Virus record (IMG/VR): IMGVR_UViG_3300032516_000081
Location: 1-37,098 of that record
Direction: 5' to 3' (one strand)
From: a virus
DNA: 37,098 bases
The notes below the pieces were generated by a model. The model was given only the letters and a program-made list of their open reading frames with translations, was not told the DNA's origin and made no database searches. Shown piece by piece: positions 1 through 6,522 of the stretch; the first letter of the stretch is position 1, and the number at the start of each line of letters is the position of its first letter. The translations under genes and the position numbers were made by a program.

Positions 1-126
1 CCTTCACGCGATCGTGCACGAGTCGCTCCATTCGTTCTCCGACGCCGAGCCCGGGACGTACCTCTTCCGGCGCGGATGGGAGGAAGGCGTCGTCGAAGGC
101 ATGACGCGCGTGCTAGAGACGAAGGT
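1..126. repeat. Left copy of the terminal direct repeat (circle junction)
   Basis: These 126 bases are identical to 36962-37087. Reading across the repeat restores one continuous reading frame (the MuF gene), so the contig closes into a circle of about 36,961 bp. A repeat of this size is typical of an assembler k-mer overlap, but a short terminal redundancy of the virion DNA is not excluded. Confidence 0.95.
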
Positions 127-385
127 AGGCGGGCGGATGGGTCTCGCGCAGCGGCCGGGCTTCCGGGCGTACCCGGAATTCGTGAACCCGCTCGAGGAGA
201 TGCGCGAGGCGCTCGGGATCGTCGGCGAGGACTTCTACGGGCGCCTCCTGTCGACGACCGCGGGCGAGCGGTCCGAAGAGGTGCGGAAGATGATCGCGGA
301 GAAGCTCGCCGGAGCCGGGCTCTTCGGGAACCCGCTTCACCTCGAGGGCATCATGACGCGGCTCGAGAAGGCGCTCAACGTCTAG
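1..385 (+). CDS. C-terminal end of the MuF-type head protein (continuation of the gene at 34602)
   Basis: This is the 3' part of the 914-residue MuF protein whose 5' part starts at 34602; the frame is continuous across the junction repeat. This piece carries the HESLH zinc-peptidase-like motif (codons at about 17-31), followed by a WEEGVVEG segment whose glutamates could be the third zinc ligand of a gluzincin-type site. It ends LEKALNV with TAG at 383-385. That stop sits in a TCTAGA palindrome that also contains the stop of the convergent gene at 382-558, so the two genes overlap by 4 bases. The internal ATG near position 14 in this frame is not the real start. Confidence 0.9.
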   Translation, partial: LHAIVHESLHSFSDAEPGTYLFRRGWEEGVVEGMTRVLETKVGGRMGLAQRPGFRAYPEFVNPLEEMREALGIVGEDFYGRLLSTTAGERSEEVRKMIAEKLAGAGLFGNPLHLEGIMTRLEKALNV

Positions 386-558
386 AGGCGCTCGAACGCC
401 GCGATCAGGTGCGCGACGCTCTCGAGCTCCATCGCGACCTCGGTATCGTCCGGATGCTCCTCGAGGTAGGCGACGACCTCGGCGTACACGGCGCGGGCCT
501 CCTCGAGCGTCCCGATGCGCGAGCTCATTCGGGCGCGCAGCCGCTCCCGATCGCTCAT
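382..558 (-). CDS. 58-residue hypothetical protein, last gene of leftward block L1
   Basis: The gene starts at ATG 558 and ends at TAG 382-384. The protein begins MSDRERLRARM and is charged and helical (LEEARAVYAEVVAYLEEHPDD, ending LIAAFERL). It has no cysteines, signal peptide or membrane segment, and I recognise no family. Its start overlaps the stop of the upstream gene (555-785) as ATGA, which argues that it is translated in an operon. Its 3' end meets the MuF gene head-on with overlapping stop codons and no terminator between them, so transcripts from the two sides would be antisense to each other. It is too short for a function call. Confidence 0.65.
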   Translation of the reverse strand: MSDRERLRARMSSRIGTLEEARAVYAEVVAYLEEHPDDTEVAMELESVAHLIAAFERL

Positions 559-785
559 GGCGCTACCGGCTTCGCGATGATCGCGGCCGCGTCCTCGCGG
601 GAGATCTGGTCATAGTGACCGTCGCCGCCGATGCCGTAGATCTTCCCGAAGAGGTCCGGGAACGCGACCCACGCCTTCCGCGCCGGGCTCCATAGAGCGA
701 GCTCGAGGGATCCCTCGGGCGTGACGATCGACCGCGCTACGCCTCCGTCCGCGAGGTAGTACCGGGTGCCGACCTCGAATGGCAT
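555..785 (-). CDS. 76-residue hypothetical protein of block L1
   Basis: The start is ATG 785, preceded on the minus strand by a near-perfect AGGAGG ribosome site about 7 bases upstream, which fixes the start. The protein opens MPFEVGTRYYLADGGVARSI, and its composition (RYYLADGG, LALWSPARKAWVAF) suggests a small beta-rich domain. The C-terminal half, DQISREDAAAIIAKPVAP, looks helical. No known family is recognised. It lies downstream of the LPD29-like gene, separated by 108 bases holding a strong nested inverted repeat (815-885), so its expression may be uncoupled from the upstream genes. The stop overlaps the start of the next gene. Confidence 0.7.
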   Translation of the reverse strand: MPFEVGTRYYLADGGVARSIVTPEGSLELALWSPARKAWVAFPDLFGKIYGIGGDGHYDQISREDAAAIIAKPVAP

Positions 786-814
786 ACGTGCCTCCTGTGC
801 TCCGTCTCGATTGT

Positions 815-885
815 ACGTCTACCCGGCGGGCGCCGGATCGGAGGAGAACCGATCAACAGTCACCGGGCGCCCGCCGGGTAGACGT
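815..885. repeat. Nested inverted repeat (possible RNA hairpin) in block L1
   Basis: The outer arms 815-833 and 867-885 are perfectly complementary over 19 bp (left arm begins ACGTCTACCCGGCGG) and extend by three more pairs with one bulge. Inside the loop a second hairpin pairs GATCGG (836-841) with CCGATC (849-854). On the minus strand this RNA would form between the LPD29-like gene and the 76-residue gene, in front of its ribosome site. It lacks a U-tract, so a classical terminator is not clear. An attenuator, RNA-processing or stability element, or a protein or DNA-packaging site are alternatives. Confidence 0.7.
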
Positions 886-893
886 CTCGGATC

Positions 894-1511
894 CTACCTC
901 CCGGCGATCGCGTCGGCGATCGCCGCATCCCGGACGTAGAGCGGGCAGTCCCACGGGGCCGCGGGATCGTACCCGCGCTTCCGGAGGATCCCGTCGGCCG
1001 CCGTCCGGACGGCCGGGGAGACGTCACGCTGCGCGAAGACGTAGCTCGCGCCGAAGTGCACGATCCGAGCTCCGGGCGGAACCGGGTCGTCGGTCGGCGG
1101 GATCGTGCCGTGCGAGCCGACCGTGCCGGGCGACTTGTGGCCGACGACCCGGCCTCGAGCGTCGACGATCGCGTCGACGTAGATCCCGAGGTCAATCATC
1201 CCGTCGAAGTCCTTACCGGCGAAGACGCCGATCACGTCGTCGACGTCCCGGCTCGAGGGCCCGTCCGTCCATCGGACGTTGATCGAGCTCCCGCCGGAGT
1301 AGACCTTCGAGCGGACGGAGAACCGCACGCCCGGGAAGGCGTCGGCGAGGGCGACGCGGACGCACTTCGCGGTATCGGCCGTGGAGATCCACGAGCGAGC
1401 GGACCGGGCGAAGGCGACCGGGTCGCGCCCGGTGCCGTCGAGCATCGCCCGCGTGAGATCAGTAGGGGATCCGTCCGGATTGGAGACGGGGCCGAGGTCT
1501 AGGTCAGTCAC
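894..1511 (-). CDS. LPD29-domain protein (large polyvalent protein-associated domain 29-like)
   Basis: I chose GTG 1511 because it forms a GTGA overlap with the stop of the upstream gene; the longer open frame to 1757 lies in a neighbour's shadow. The protein has 205 residues. About residues 45-110 carry the pattern TAKCVRVALADAFPGVRFSV, then YSGGSSINVRWTDGP and FDGMIDLG, which fits my knowledge of the LPD29 family. LPD29 domains occur in phage and plasmid polyvalent proteins and in small phage accessory proteins. The biochemical role is not established. The C-terminal region (VHFGASYVFAQRDVS onward) is unassigned. It sits in a leftward block of small genes, as expected for early or host-directed functions. 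Confidence 0.75.
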   Translation of the reverse strand: MTDLDLGPVSNPDGSPTDLTRAMLDGTGRDPVAFARSARSWISTADTAKCVRVALADAFPGVRFSVRSKVYSGGSSINVRWTDGPSSRDVDDVIGVFAGKDFDGMIDLGIYVDAIVDARGRVVGHKSPGTVGSHGTIPPTDDPVPPGARIVHFGASYVFAQRDVSPAVRTAADGILRKRGYDPAAPWDCPLYVRDAAIADAIAGR

Positions 1512-1750
1512 GAGGGGTCTCCGATCGTGTCGCGCGGGACGAAGTGCCGGTCGAATGGATGGGCGAGGAGCCGGCGGGAGGCGACGACGCCGGTCCCGGA
1601 GAGGCTCACGTCGACGAGCGGGTAGTCCGCCGGCGACAGGGCCCGAGCTCCGGAGAGCGCGGCGTCGAGCGTCGCGTACCGGGCGAGGAACGGATCGAAG
1701 TCGCTCCACCCGTGGTACGCCCGGACGGCGTAGGGAGTCGAGGTCGTCAT
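1508..1750 (-). CDS. 80-residue hypothetical protein of block L1
   Basis: The start is ATG 1750, overlapping the TGA of the upstream gene (ATGA at 1747-1750); the stop overlaps the next gene's GTG. The sequence (MTTSTPYAVRAYHGWSDFDP, then FLARYATLDAALSGARAL) has a soluble, mixed alpha/beta look, with a short C-terminal tail SRRLLAHPFDRHFVPRDT. There are no cysteines, membrane segments or recognised motifs. Tight translational coupling with the LPD29-like gene suggests they are made together, but a shared function is only an inference. Confidence 0.7.
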   Translation of the reverse strand: MTTSTPYAVRAYHGWSDFDPFLARYATLDAALSGARALSPADYPLVDVSLSGTGVVASRRLLAHPFDRHFVPRDTIGDPS

Positions 1751-2142
1751 GCGTCACCTCCGGGAGAGAGGGAGAAGGCGGCGTCGACGCCGGGCCCGAG
1801 GAGCCCGACGTCCGCCGGCCGGCAGTAGATCGTGACGCCGGCGTCCGTGCCGCAGAAGTAGCTCCGGACGACGAGCATCGCGCCCGCCGGGCAGTCGACC
1901 GGGTCGGCCGCGCCGTGACTCCACGGGGCCGGCACCCGGAGATGACCGATGCGGCCGCCGACGAAGTCGATCACGGCGACCTTGTCGACCGTCCCGCCGG
2001 ACCATGAGAGGTCGAGGTGGAGCGGAGAGCTCCACATCGCGACCCGGACCTTCCGGCCGCGGTAGTCCGGGAACGTGGCGGCGAGGATCGCCTTCACGCG
2101 CGGATCCGACCGCGGAGCCGGGAGGGAGGAGGAGAGGGCCAT
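1747..2142 (-). CDS. 131-residue hypothetical protein, first gene of leftward block L1
   Basis: The start is ATG 2142 with an AAGGAGG ribosome site 6-7 bases upstream on the minus strand. It is the first gene after the promoter at 2205-2233. The N-terminal half reads DPRVKAILAATFPDYRGRKV followed by DLSWSGGTVDKVAVIDF. This is a helix then strand-turn-strand pattern that loosely recalls the LPD29-like neighbour (aFPdyrGRk...sW.GGt), so the two may be distant relatives. The C-terminal part (GAMLVVRSYFCGTDAGVTIYC) looks like beta strands. No catalytic motif is visible and function is unknown. Confidence 0.75.
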   Translation of the reverse strand: MALSSSLPAPRSDPRVKAILAATFPDYRGRKVRVAMWSSPLHLDLSWSGGTVDKVAVIDFVGGRIGHLRVPAPWSHGAADPVDCPAGAMLVVRSYFCGTDAGVTIYCRPADVGLLGPGVDAAFSLSPGGDA

Positions 2143-2204
2143 CGAAGCCTCCTTCGAGGGGCGGTCCGGGCGCCGGTTCCGAGCTCGGCGCGGGGGACAA
2201 CTAG

Positions 2205-2233
2205 AGTATGACCGTCCGCACTACGCCTGTCAA
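2205..2233 (-). promoter_or_regulatory. Sigma-70-type promoter of leftward block L1
   Basis: On the minus strand a perfect TTGACA (2233-2228) is followed after 17 bases by CATACT (2210-2205, four of six matches to TATAAT). Transcription would start near 2198, leaving a leader of about 55 bases before ATG 2142. The spacing and position mirror the promoter in front of block L2. Confidence 0.65.
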
Positions 2234-2274
2234 GTGCTAACCGTTCACACGTGCGCGGTACTTCCTTCGCGGTG

Positions 2275-2280
2275 TACGAT
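2275..2280 (+). promoter_or_regulatory. Weak candidate -10 element for rightward block R1
   Basis: TACGAT followed by CG resembles the -10 of the block R2 promoter (22792-22797, also TACGATCG) and lies about 53 bases before the protease start. No good -35 hexamer is present 16-18 bases upstream, so a factor-dependent (late) promoter is possible. The call rests mainly on position and the shared octamer. Confidence 0.3.
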
Positions 2281-2332
2281 CGCGTGCGATGGGCCGCGCG
2301 TGCCGTGGTCCCGCTCGAGGAGAGGCGACGCG

Positions 2333-3175
2333 ATGGGCGAAGAGCTCGAGGATCTCGACGAGTCGCCGGCCGTCGGCGAGTACGCATGGAAGAGCGCGCC
2401 GGCGGCGCGCTTCGCACTCGACGAAGGGGCCGAGGGCGACGTCCTCGTCGCCTTCGCGAAGCTCAACGTCGTCGACCGCGACGGGCACGTCACGTACCCG
2501 GGCGCAATGCCGGCGGGCAAGAAGGTTCCGATCTCGGCCTACGGGCACACGTCATGGCCGGAGAAGGGAGCGAGGCTCCCGGTCGGGATCTCGGAGATCG
2601 GCGAGGACGGCGAGCTCGCTACGGCGCGCGGCCGCTTCCTCGTGGAGACGTCGCACGGGCGCGATACCTACCTCACCGTGAAGGCGCTCGGCGACCTACA
2701 GGAATGGAGCTACGGCTACCGCATCCTCTCGAGCGAGAAGGAGAAGCGGGACGGCCGGAACGTCCTCGGGCTCAAGGGCCTAGACGTCTTCGAGATCTCG
2801 CCGACGCTCGTCGGCGCGGGGATCGGGACGCGGACGATGGGGATCAAGAGCGACGAGACGGGGCCGCTTGCCGGCCTTCCGTTCGCCGAAGACTTCGAGC
2901 GCGTGCTCGCCGAGGTCGACGCGGTCGTCGTGCGATCGAAGAGCCTCCGCGACCTTCGAGCGAAGGAAGGGCGGGAGCTCTCGGCGCGGAACAGGGAACG
3001 CCTCACGAGGCTACGCGACGCGATCGCGACGCTCGAGGAGACTCGGGCCGAGATCGAGGAGCTCCTCACGAGGACGGAGCCCGGATCCGTCGAGGAGAAG
3101 AGCGCCGGCCTTCGGCTCCTTCTCGAGTACGAACGAACACGTGCGGCGCTCTCGGGCGTCGTCATCGGAGGGTAG
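2333..3175 (+). CDS. HK97-family prohead maturation protease (S78-like)
   Basis: The start is ATG 2333 with GAGGAGAGG about 8 bases upstream; the longer open frame from 2075 overlaps the divergent block L1 and has no ribosome site. The 280-residue protein fits the S78 serine protease family, which cleaves the capsid scaffold domain during head maturation. AYGHTSW (His72) and EWSYGY (Ser126) look like the catalytic His and Ser, with VGISEIGEDG between them as in family members. The region after about residue 170 is charged and helical (RLTRLRDAIATLEETRAEIEELLTR), consistent with a scaffold-like tail. It directly precedes the capsid gene, the usual order. Confidence 0.9.
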   Translation: MGEELEDLDESPAVGEYAWKSAPAARFALDEGAEGDVLVAFAKLNVVDRDGHVTYPGAMPAGKKVPISAYGHTSWPEKGARLPVGISEIGEDGELATARGRFLVETSHGRDTYLTVKALGDLQEWSYGYRILSSEKEKRDGRNVLGLKGLDVFEISPTLVGAGIGTRTMGIKSDETGPLAGLPFAEDFERVLAEVDAVVVRSKSLRDLRAKEGRELSARNRERLTRLRDAIATLEETRAEIEELLTRTEPGSVEEKSAGLRLLLEYERTRAALSGVVIGG

Positions 3176-3180
3176 ATACC

Positions 3181-4491
3181 GTGGCATCGAAGCTTATCGA
3201 GAAGCGCGAGGAGCTCGCCGCGAAGCGGAAGGCACTCGCCGGGATCTTCGAGGAGGCGGGCGCCGACCTCGACATGGCAGCCGTGAAGTCGCTCGAGGGC
3301 GACTCCGCGACGAAGGCGGCGGAGATCCGCCGGCGCAATGACGAGCTCACGGGGCTCGGGAAGGAAGTCGACGAGCTCGTCGAGCTCGACGGCATCGCCC
3401 GGCAGACGAAGAGCGCGGAGGACGCCGCTCGCGGCGCCCGGTCCGGCCTCCCGTTCGCGGACGGCCGCGAGACGGAGCGGGGCGAGGCGCGCGCGAAGAC
3501 GCTCGGCGAGCTCTTCATCGAGAGCGACGCCTTCGTCAAGTACGATCGCGTGACGCATCGCTCGCCGACCGTCGAGATCGACCTCGCGAAGACGATGGGC
3601 GACTACGTCGCCGATCACGGCGTCAAGGCGGCGATGGATCTCTCGGATCAGATCCGCCTCAAGGCGACGCTCACGACGACCGGCTACCCGCCGGAGTCGG
3701 TCCGGATCCCGCTCCTCGTCACGCCCGGCGAGATGGCGCCGACGGTGGCATCGCTCATGCCACAGGGGACGACCTCGCAGGGCTCGATCCCCTACATGGA
3801 AGAGACGACGACGACGAACGCCGCCGCCGAGGTCACGGAGGGCGACGCGAAGCCGGAGTCGACGCTCGCCTTCACGGAGCGGACCTCGACGGTCCGCAAG
3901 ATCGCGACCTTCCTCCCGGTCACAGACGAGCTCTTCGCCGACGCGCCGGCGATGCGGAGCTACGTCGAGAACCGGCTCCGGACCTTCGTGATCCAGCGCG
4001 AGGACGGGCAGCTTCTCAACGGGGACGGCAACGCGCCGAACCTCCGCGGGATCCTCAACGTCGTCGGCATCCAGACGGAGGCGAAGGGTGCGAACCCGAC
4101 GCCCGACGCGATCTACCGCGCCATGACGAAGGTCGCCGTCGGCGCCTTCCTCGACGCCTCGGCGTACGTGACGCATCACAACGATTGGCAGGAGGTCCGC
4201 CTCCTCCGCACGGTCGACGGGATCTACATTTGGGGCTCGCCCGCGGATCCCGGGCCCGAGCGGATTTGGGGCCTCCCGGTCGTGAAGACGACCCGGATCG
4301 CCGAGGGGACCGGCCTCGTCGGCTCCTTCCGCGACGCCGCGCAGATCTTCCGGCGCTCCGAGCTCGCCTTCGCGGTCTCGGACTCGCACTCGGACTACTT
4401 CCAGAAGAACCTTCTCGCGCTCCGCGTCGAGGAGCGGCTCGCGCTCGTCGTGTACCGGCCGACCGGCTTCTGTACGGTGACGGGCATCTAG
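3181..4491 (+). CDS. Major capsid protein, HK97 fold
   Basis: The GTG start at 3181 lies 5 bases after the protease stop, with GGAGGG upstream. The protein has 436 residues. Residues 1 to about 85 are a coiled-coil delta/scaffold domain (LIEKREELAAKRKALAGIFEE). The HK97 core follows: a long N-arm, the strand region LLVTPGEMAPTVASLM, a P-domain/A-domain with RKIATFLPVTDELFAD, the RTFVIQREDGQLLNGDG segment, and the C-terminal RRSELAFAVSDSHSDYF and FCTVTGI. Cleavage by the upstream protease probably falls near residues 80-105. A perfect hairpin directly downstream (4505-4535) may set the high capsid dose. Confidence 0.93.
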   Translation: MASKLIEKREELAAKRKALAGIFEEAGADLDMAAVKSLEGDSATKAAEIRRRNDELTGLGKEVDELVELDGIARQTKSAEDAARGARSGLPFADGRETERGEARAKTLGELFIESDAFVKYDRVTHRSPTVEIDLAKTMGDYVADHGVKAAMDLSDQIRLKATLTTTGYPPESVRIPLLVTPGEMAPTVASLMPQGTTSQGSIPYMEETTTTNAAAEVTEGDAKPESTLAFTERTSTVRKIATFLPVTDELFADAPAMRSYVENRLRTFVIQREDGQLLNGDGNAPNLRGILNVVGIQTEAKGANPTPDAIYRAMTKVAVGAFLDASAYVTHHNDWQEVRLLRTVDGIYIWGSPADPGPERIWGLPVVKTTRIAEGTGLVGSFRDAAQIFRRSELAFAVSDSHSDYFQKNLLALRVEERLALVVYRPTGFCTVTGI

Positions 4492-4504
4492 GCGTAGATC
4501 CCCT

Positions 4505-4535
4505 CGAGGGAGGCTCTCCCCCCGAGCCTCCCTCG
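4505..4535 (+). terminator. Hairpin after the capsid gene (partial terminator candidate)
   Basis: CGAGGGAGGCTC (4505-4516) and GAGCCTCCCTCG (4524-4535) are perfectly complementary over 12 bp with a 7-base loop TCCCCCC. The run after it, CACCTTCTCACC, is only weakly T-rich. A leaky terminator or 3' mRNA stabiliser just behind the major capsid gene is a common phage arrangement. Confidence 0.6.
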
Positions 4536-4569
4536 CACCTTCTCACCGCGACACAGGAGGACACGACGA

Positions 4570-5079
4570 ATGGCGATCATCGAAGGGTCGGCGGTAGCCG
4601 GCTACACCTTCGCCGGCGACCCGACGGCGGCCGGCACCGCGGCGGTGCAGACGCTCACCTTCGGAGGGACGCCGACCGGCGGCACCTTCCGGCTCGCGCA
4701 TCAGGGCTTCGTCACGGCGGATATCACGTGGACGGCCGTCGACGCGACGCTCGTCTCGAGGATCGACACGGCGCTCGAGGCGCTTCCGAGCATCGGCTCC
4801 GGCGGCGTCGTGACGGCGGACGTCACGCTCACCTCGGGCATCGGCGACGCATCGCTCACCTTCGGGAAGGCCGTCGTGTCGCTCGTCTCGATCAACAAGA
4901 ACGCACTCACCGGCACGCTCCCGACGCTCGCCGTCGTGAACACGACGCCGGGCGTGCCGGAGACCGCGGCGGGCGCGCCGAAGGGCGCACTCCTCACGGA
5001 CACGACGAACGGCATCCTCTATATCAACACGGGGACCGCGGCGGATCCCACGTGGACGAAGGTCGGCGCACAGACCTAG
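4570..5079 (+). CDS. Decoration-like structural protein, copy A of a paralogous pair
   Basis: The start is ATG 4570 with ACAGGAGG upstream. The 169-residue protein is almost entirely beta-type. About residues 25-130 form one domain (AVQTLTFGGTPTGGTFRL, then SRIDTALEALPSIG and a strand-rich end). A tail motif follows, GALLTDTTNGILYINTGTA, of the kind often found at the end of phage surface proteins. The neighbouring protein (5094-5576) has the same order of elements. Position right after the capsid gene suggests a capsid decoration or cement protein; this is an inference from context. Confidence 0.75.
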   Translation: MAIIEGSAVAGYTFAGDPTAAGTAAVQTLTFGGTPTGGTFRLAHQGFVTADITWTAVDATLVSRIDTALEALPSIGSGGVVTADVTLTSGIGDASLTFGKAVVSLVSINKNALTGTLPTLAVVNTTPGVPETAAGAPKGALLTDTTNGILYINTGTAADPTWTKVGAQT

Positions 5080-5093
5080 AAGGAGCGGACACG

Positions 5094-5576
5094 ATGCCTG
5101 TCGCCTATCCGCTCCTCACCGGAACGGCGTCGCCGACGAACGGCGTCGACGAGGTGCAACGGATCACGCCCGGCGGGACGATCTCCGGCGGGACGTGGAG
5201 GATCACGTTCGAGACGGTACAGACGGCCGCGATCGCGTGGAATGCCACGGCGGCCGATACCCGGGCGGCGCTCGAGGCTCTCTCGAACGTCGAGCCGGGA
5301 GACGTCGTCGTCACGGGCGGACCGCTCGCGTCGGGTGCCTTCGACGTGACCTTCACCCGGAAGCTCGGCGGGATCGACCGGACACAGATCAGCCTACAGA
5401 GCTCGCTCACCGGCGCGGCGCCGACGATCACTCCGTCGACTCCAACGGCCGGCGTCCGCGGAACGTACCGCGGCGCACAGGGCGGCGCGCTCTTCGTCGA
5501 CACGACGGCGGGCCGGCTCTACGAGAACAGCGGAACGGCGTCGACGCCCGTGTGGACGGAACCGCCGGTATTGTGA
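5094..5576 (+). CDS. Decoration-like structural protein, copy B of a paralogous pair
   Basis: The start is ATG 5094 with AAGGAGCGG upstream, 14 bases after copy A. The 160-residue protein repeats the layout of copy A. VQRITPGGTISGGTWRI matches VQTLTFGGTPTGGTFRL, DTRAALEALSNVEPGDVVV matches the helix-strand segment, and the end GALFVDTTAGRLYENSGTA matches GALLTDTTNGILYINTGTA. The two therefore come from a tandem duplication that has diverged. It may occupy a different site on the capsid surface. No enzymatic motif is seen. Confidence 0.75.
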   Translation: MPVAYPLLTGTASPTNGVDEVQRITPGGTISGGTWRITFETVQTAAIAWNATAADTRAALEALSNVEPGDVVVTGGPLASGAFDVTFTRKLGGIDRTQISLQSSLTGAAPTITPSTPTAGVRGTYRGAQGGALFVDTTAGRLYENSGTASTPVWTEPPVL

Positions 5577-5577
5577 A

Positions 5578-5922
5578 ATGGAAGACTTCGACGAGCTCGG
5601 CGCGTGCCCGGTATGCGGCGCGTCGGGCTCGTCGTGTCGCGACGTCATGAAGGGGCCCGGCGGGCTCCGGATCGTGCGCTTCGGAGAGACGGAGGCAGTA
5701 CCAATGGTGCGAGTCGAGTACCGATTGTGGAAGGCGGCCGACGGGACAATCGTCCCGGACGGCGACGCGCGCGCGGCCTTCCTCTTCGCCGCGCCGGGAG
5801 ACGAGATCGCCGAGGAGCTCGCGGCCGAGCTCGGCATCGGGCAGCCGGCGCCGAAGGTCAAGGTCACGGCGAAGGCGGGACGGAAGCAACGGGAGTCGGT
5901 CGAAGAGGCATCGGAGGAGTAG
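5578..5922 (+). CDS. 114-residue hypothetical protein with an N-terminal Cys cluster
   Basis: ATG 5578 follows the TGA of the previous gene by one base. Residues 9-20 hold CPVCGASGSSC, a possible small metal-binding knuckle with only three cysteines in range. The middle (MVRVEYRLWKAADGTIVPDGDARAAF) looks like a beta hairpin domain. The tail is helical and charged, ending RESVEEASEE. Genes at this position between capsid and connector often encode small unrecognised head proteins. No function can be given. Confidence 0.7.
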   Translation: MEDFDELGACPVCGASGSSCRDVMKGPGGLRIVRFGETEAVPMVRVEYRLWKAADGTIVPDGDARAAFLFAAPGDEIAEELAAELGIGQPAPKVKVTAKAGRKQRESVEEASEE

Positions 5923-5925
5923 CTC

Positions 5926-6522
5926 GTGGCGACGTACATCTCGGCCGCCGAGCTCCGGGCGCACCTCGGCGGAGCGACCGGCGTCGACGACGCGGTCCTC
6001 GAGGACTACATCGACGCGCTCGAGGCGGAGATCGACCGGCGCTTCGGCGTCCTCGAGCCCGTCACGGTGCACCTCGAGCCGGCTCCGCATTCCGAGCTCC
6101 TCGTGCTCTCGCGGCGGGCCCGGTCGATCGTGTCGGTCGTCGAGTGGGACGCGGGCCCTGTCGAGGGACAGACGAAGACGACGCTCGCCGTAGACGACTA
6201 CGAACGCCGCAACGCCTACACGCTCGCGCGCCTCGGGAACGGGACGAACCCGGGCTCGTGGTGGAGCCCGTACGGCGTCGACGTGACGTACCTCCCGCAC
6301 GACGACTCGGCGGAGCGGAAGATCGTCATCGCCGACGTCGCGAAGCTCGAGAGCTCGACGATCGGGCTCGGGACCGTGGGCGGCTCGACGATCAAGATCG
6401 GGGAATACAGCGAGACGAGCGGCGGCGGCGGGTCCGGCGGCGGTCTCGACGCGAAGGTGCTCGAGGGCGGGCGAGAGAAGATCCTCGGCCGGCTCCGGCA
6501 CCGGAGGCTCGTCTTCGCATGA
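5926..6522 (+). CDS. Head-tail connector (gp6/adaptor-like) protein
   Basis: The start is GTG 5926 with GGAGGAG upstream. The protein has 198 residues. The N-terminal region (ISAAELRAHLGGATGVDDAVLEDYIDALEAEIDRRFG) is the helical opening typical of HK97 gp6-like adaptors that bind the portal ring. A strand-rich middle follows (LLVLSRRARSIVSVVEWDAG, DYERRNAYTLARL). A glycine-serine linker (GGGGSGGG) precedes a basic C-terminal helix (KILGRLRHRR). It overlaps the next gene by 4 bases. Confidence 0.8.
   Translation: MATYISAAELRAHLGGATGVDDAVLEDYIDALEAEIDRRFGVLEPVTVHLEPAPHSELLVLSRRARSIVSVVEWDAGPVEGQTKTTLAVDDYERRNAYTLARLGNGTNPGSWWSPYGVDVTYLPHDDSAERKIVIADVAKLESSTIGLGTVGGSTIKIGEYSETSGGGGSGGGLDAKVLEGGREKILGRLRHRRLVFA

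Noticed and set aside
894-1757. A 287-residue leftward gene starting at 1757
   Set aside because: The first 82 residues are Arg/Pro-rich shadow of the neighbouring gene; GTG 1511 gives the coupled start.
2716-4389. Minus-strand open frame of 557 residues opposite protease and capsid
   Set aside because: Composition and lack of domains mark it as a shadow.
2251-4491. One long open frame of 746 residues through the protease and capsid region
   Set aside because: The part before 3181 is Arg-rich shadow of the protease gene in another frame; the real capsid start is GTG 3181 with a ribosome site.
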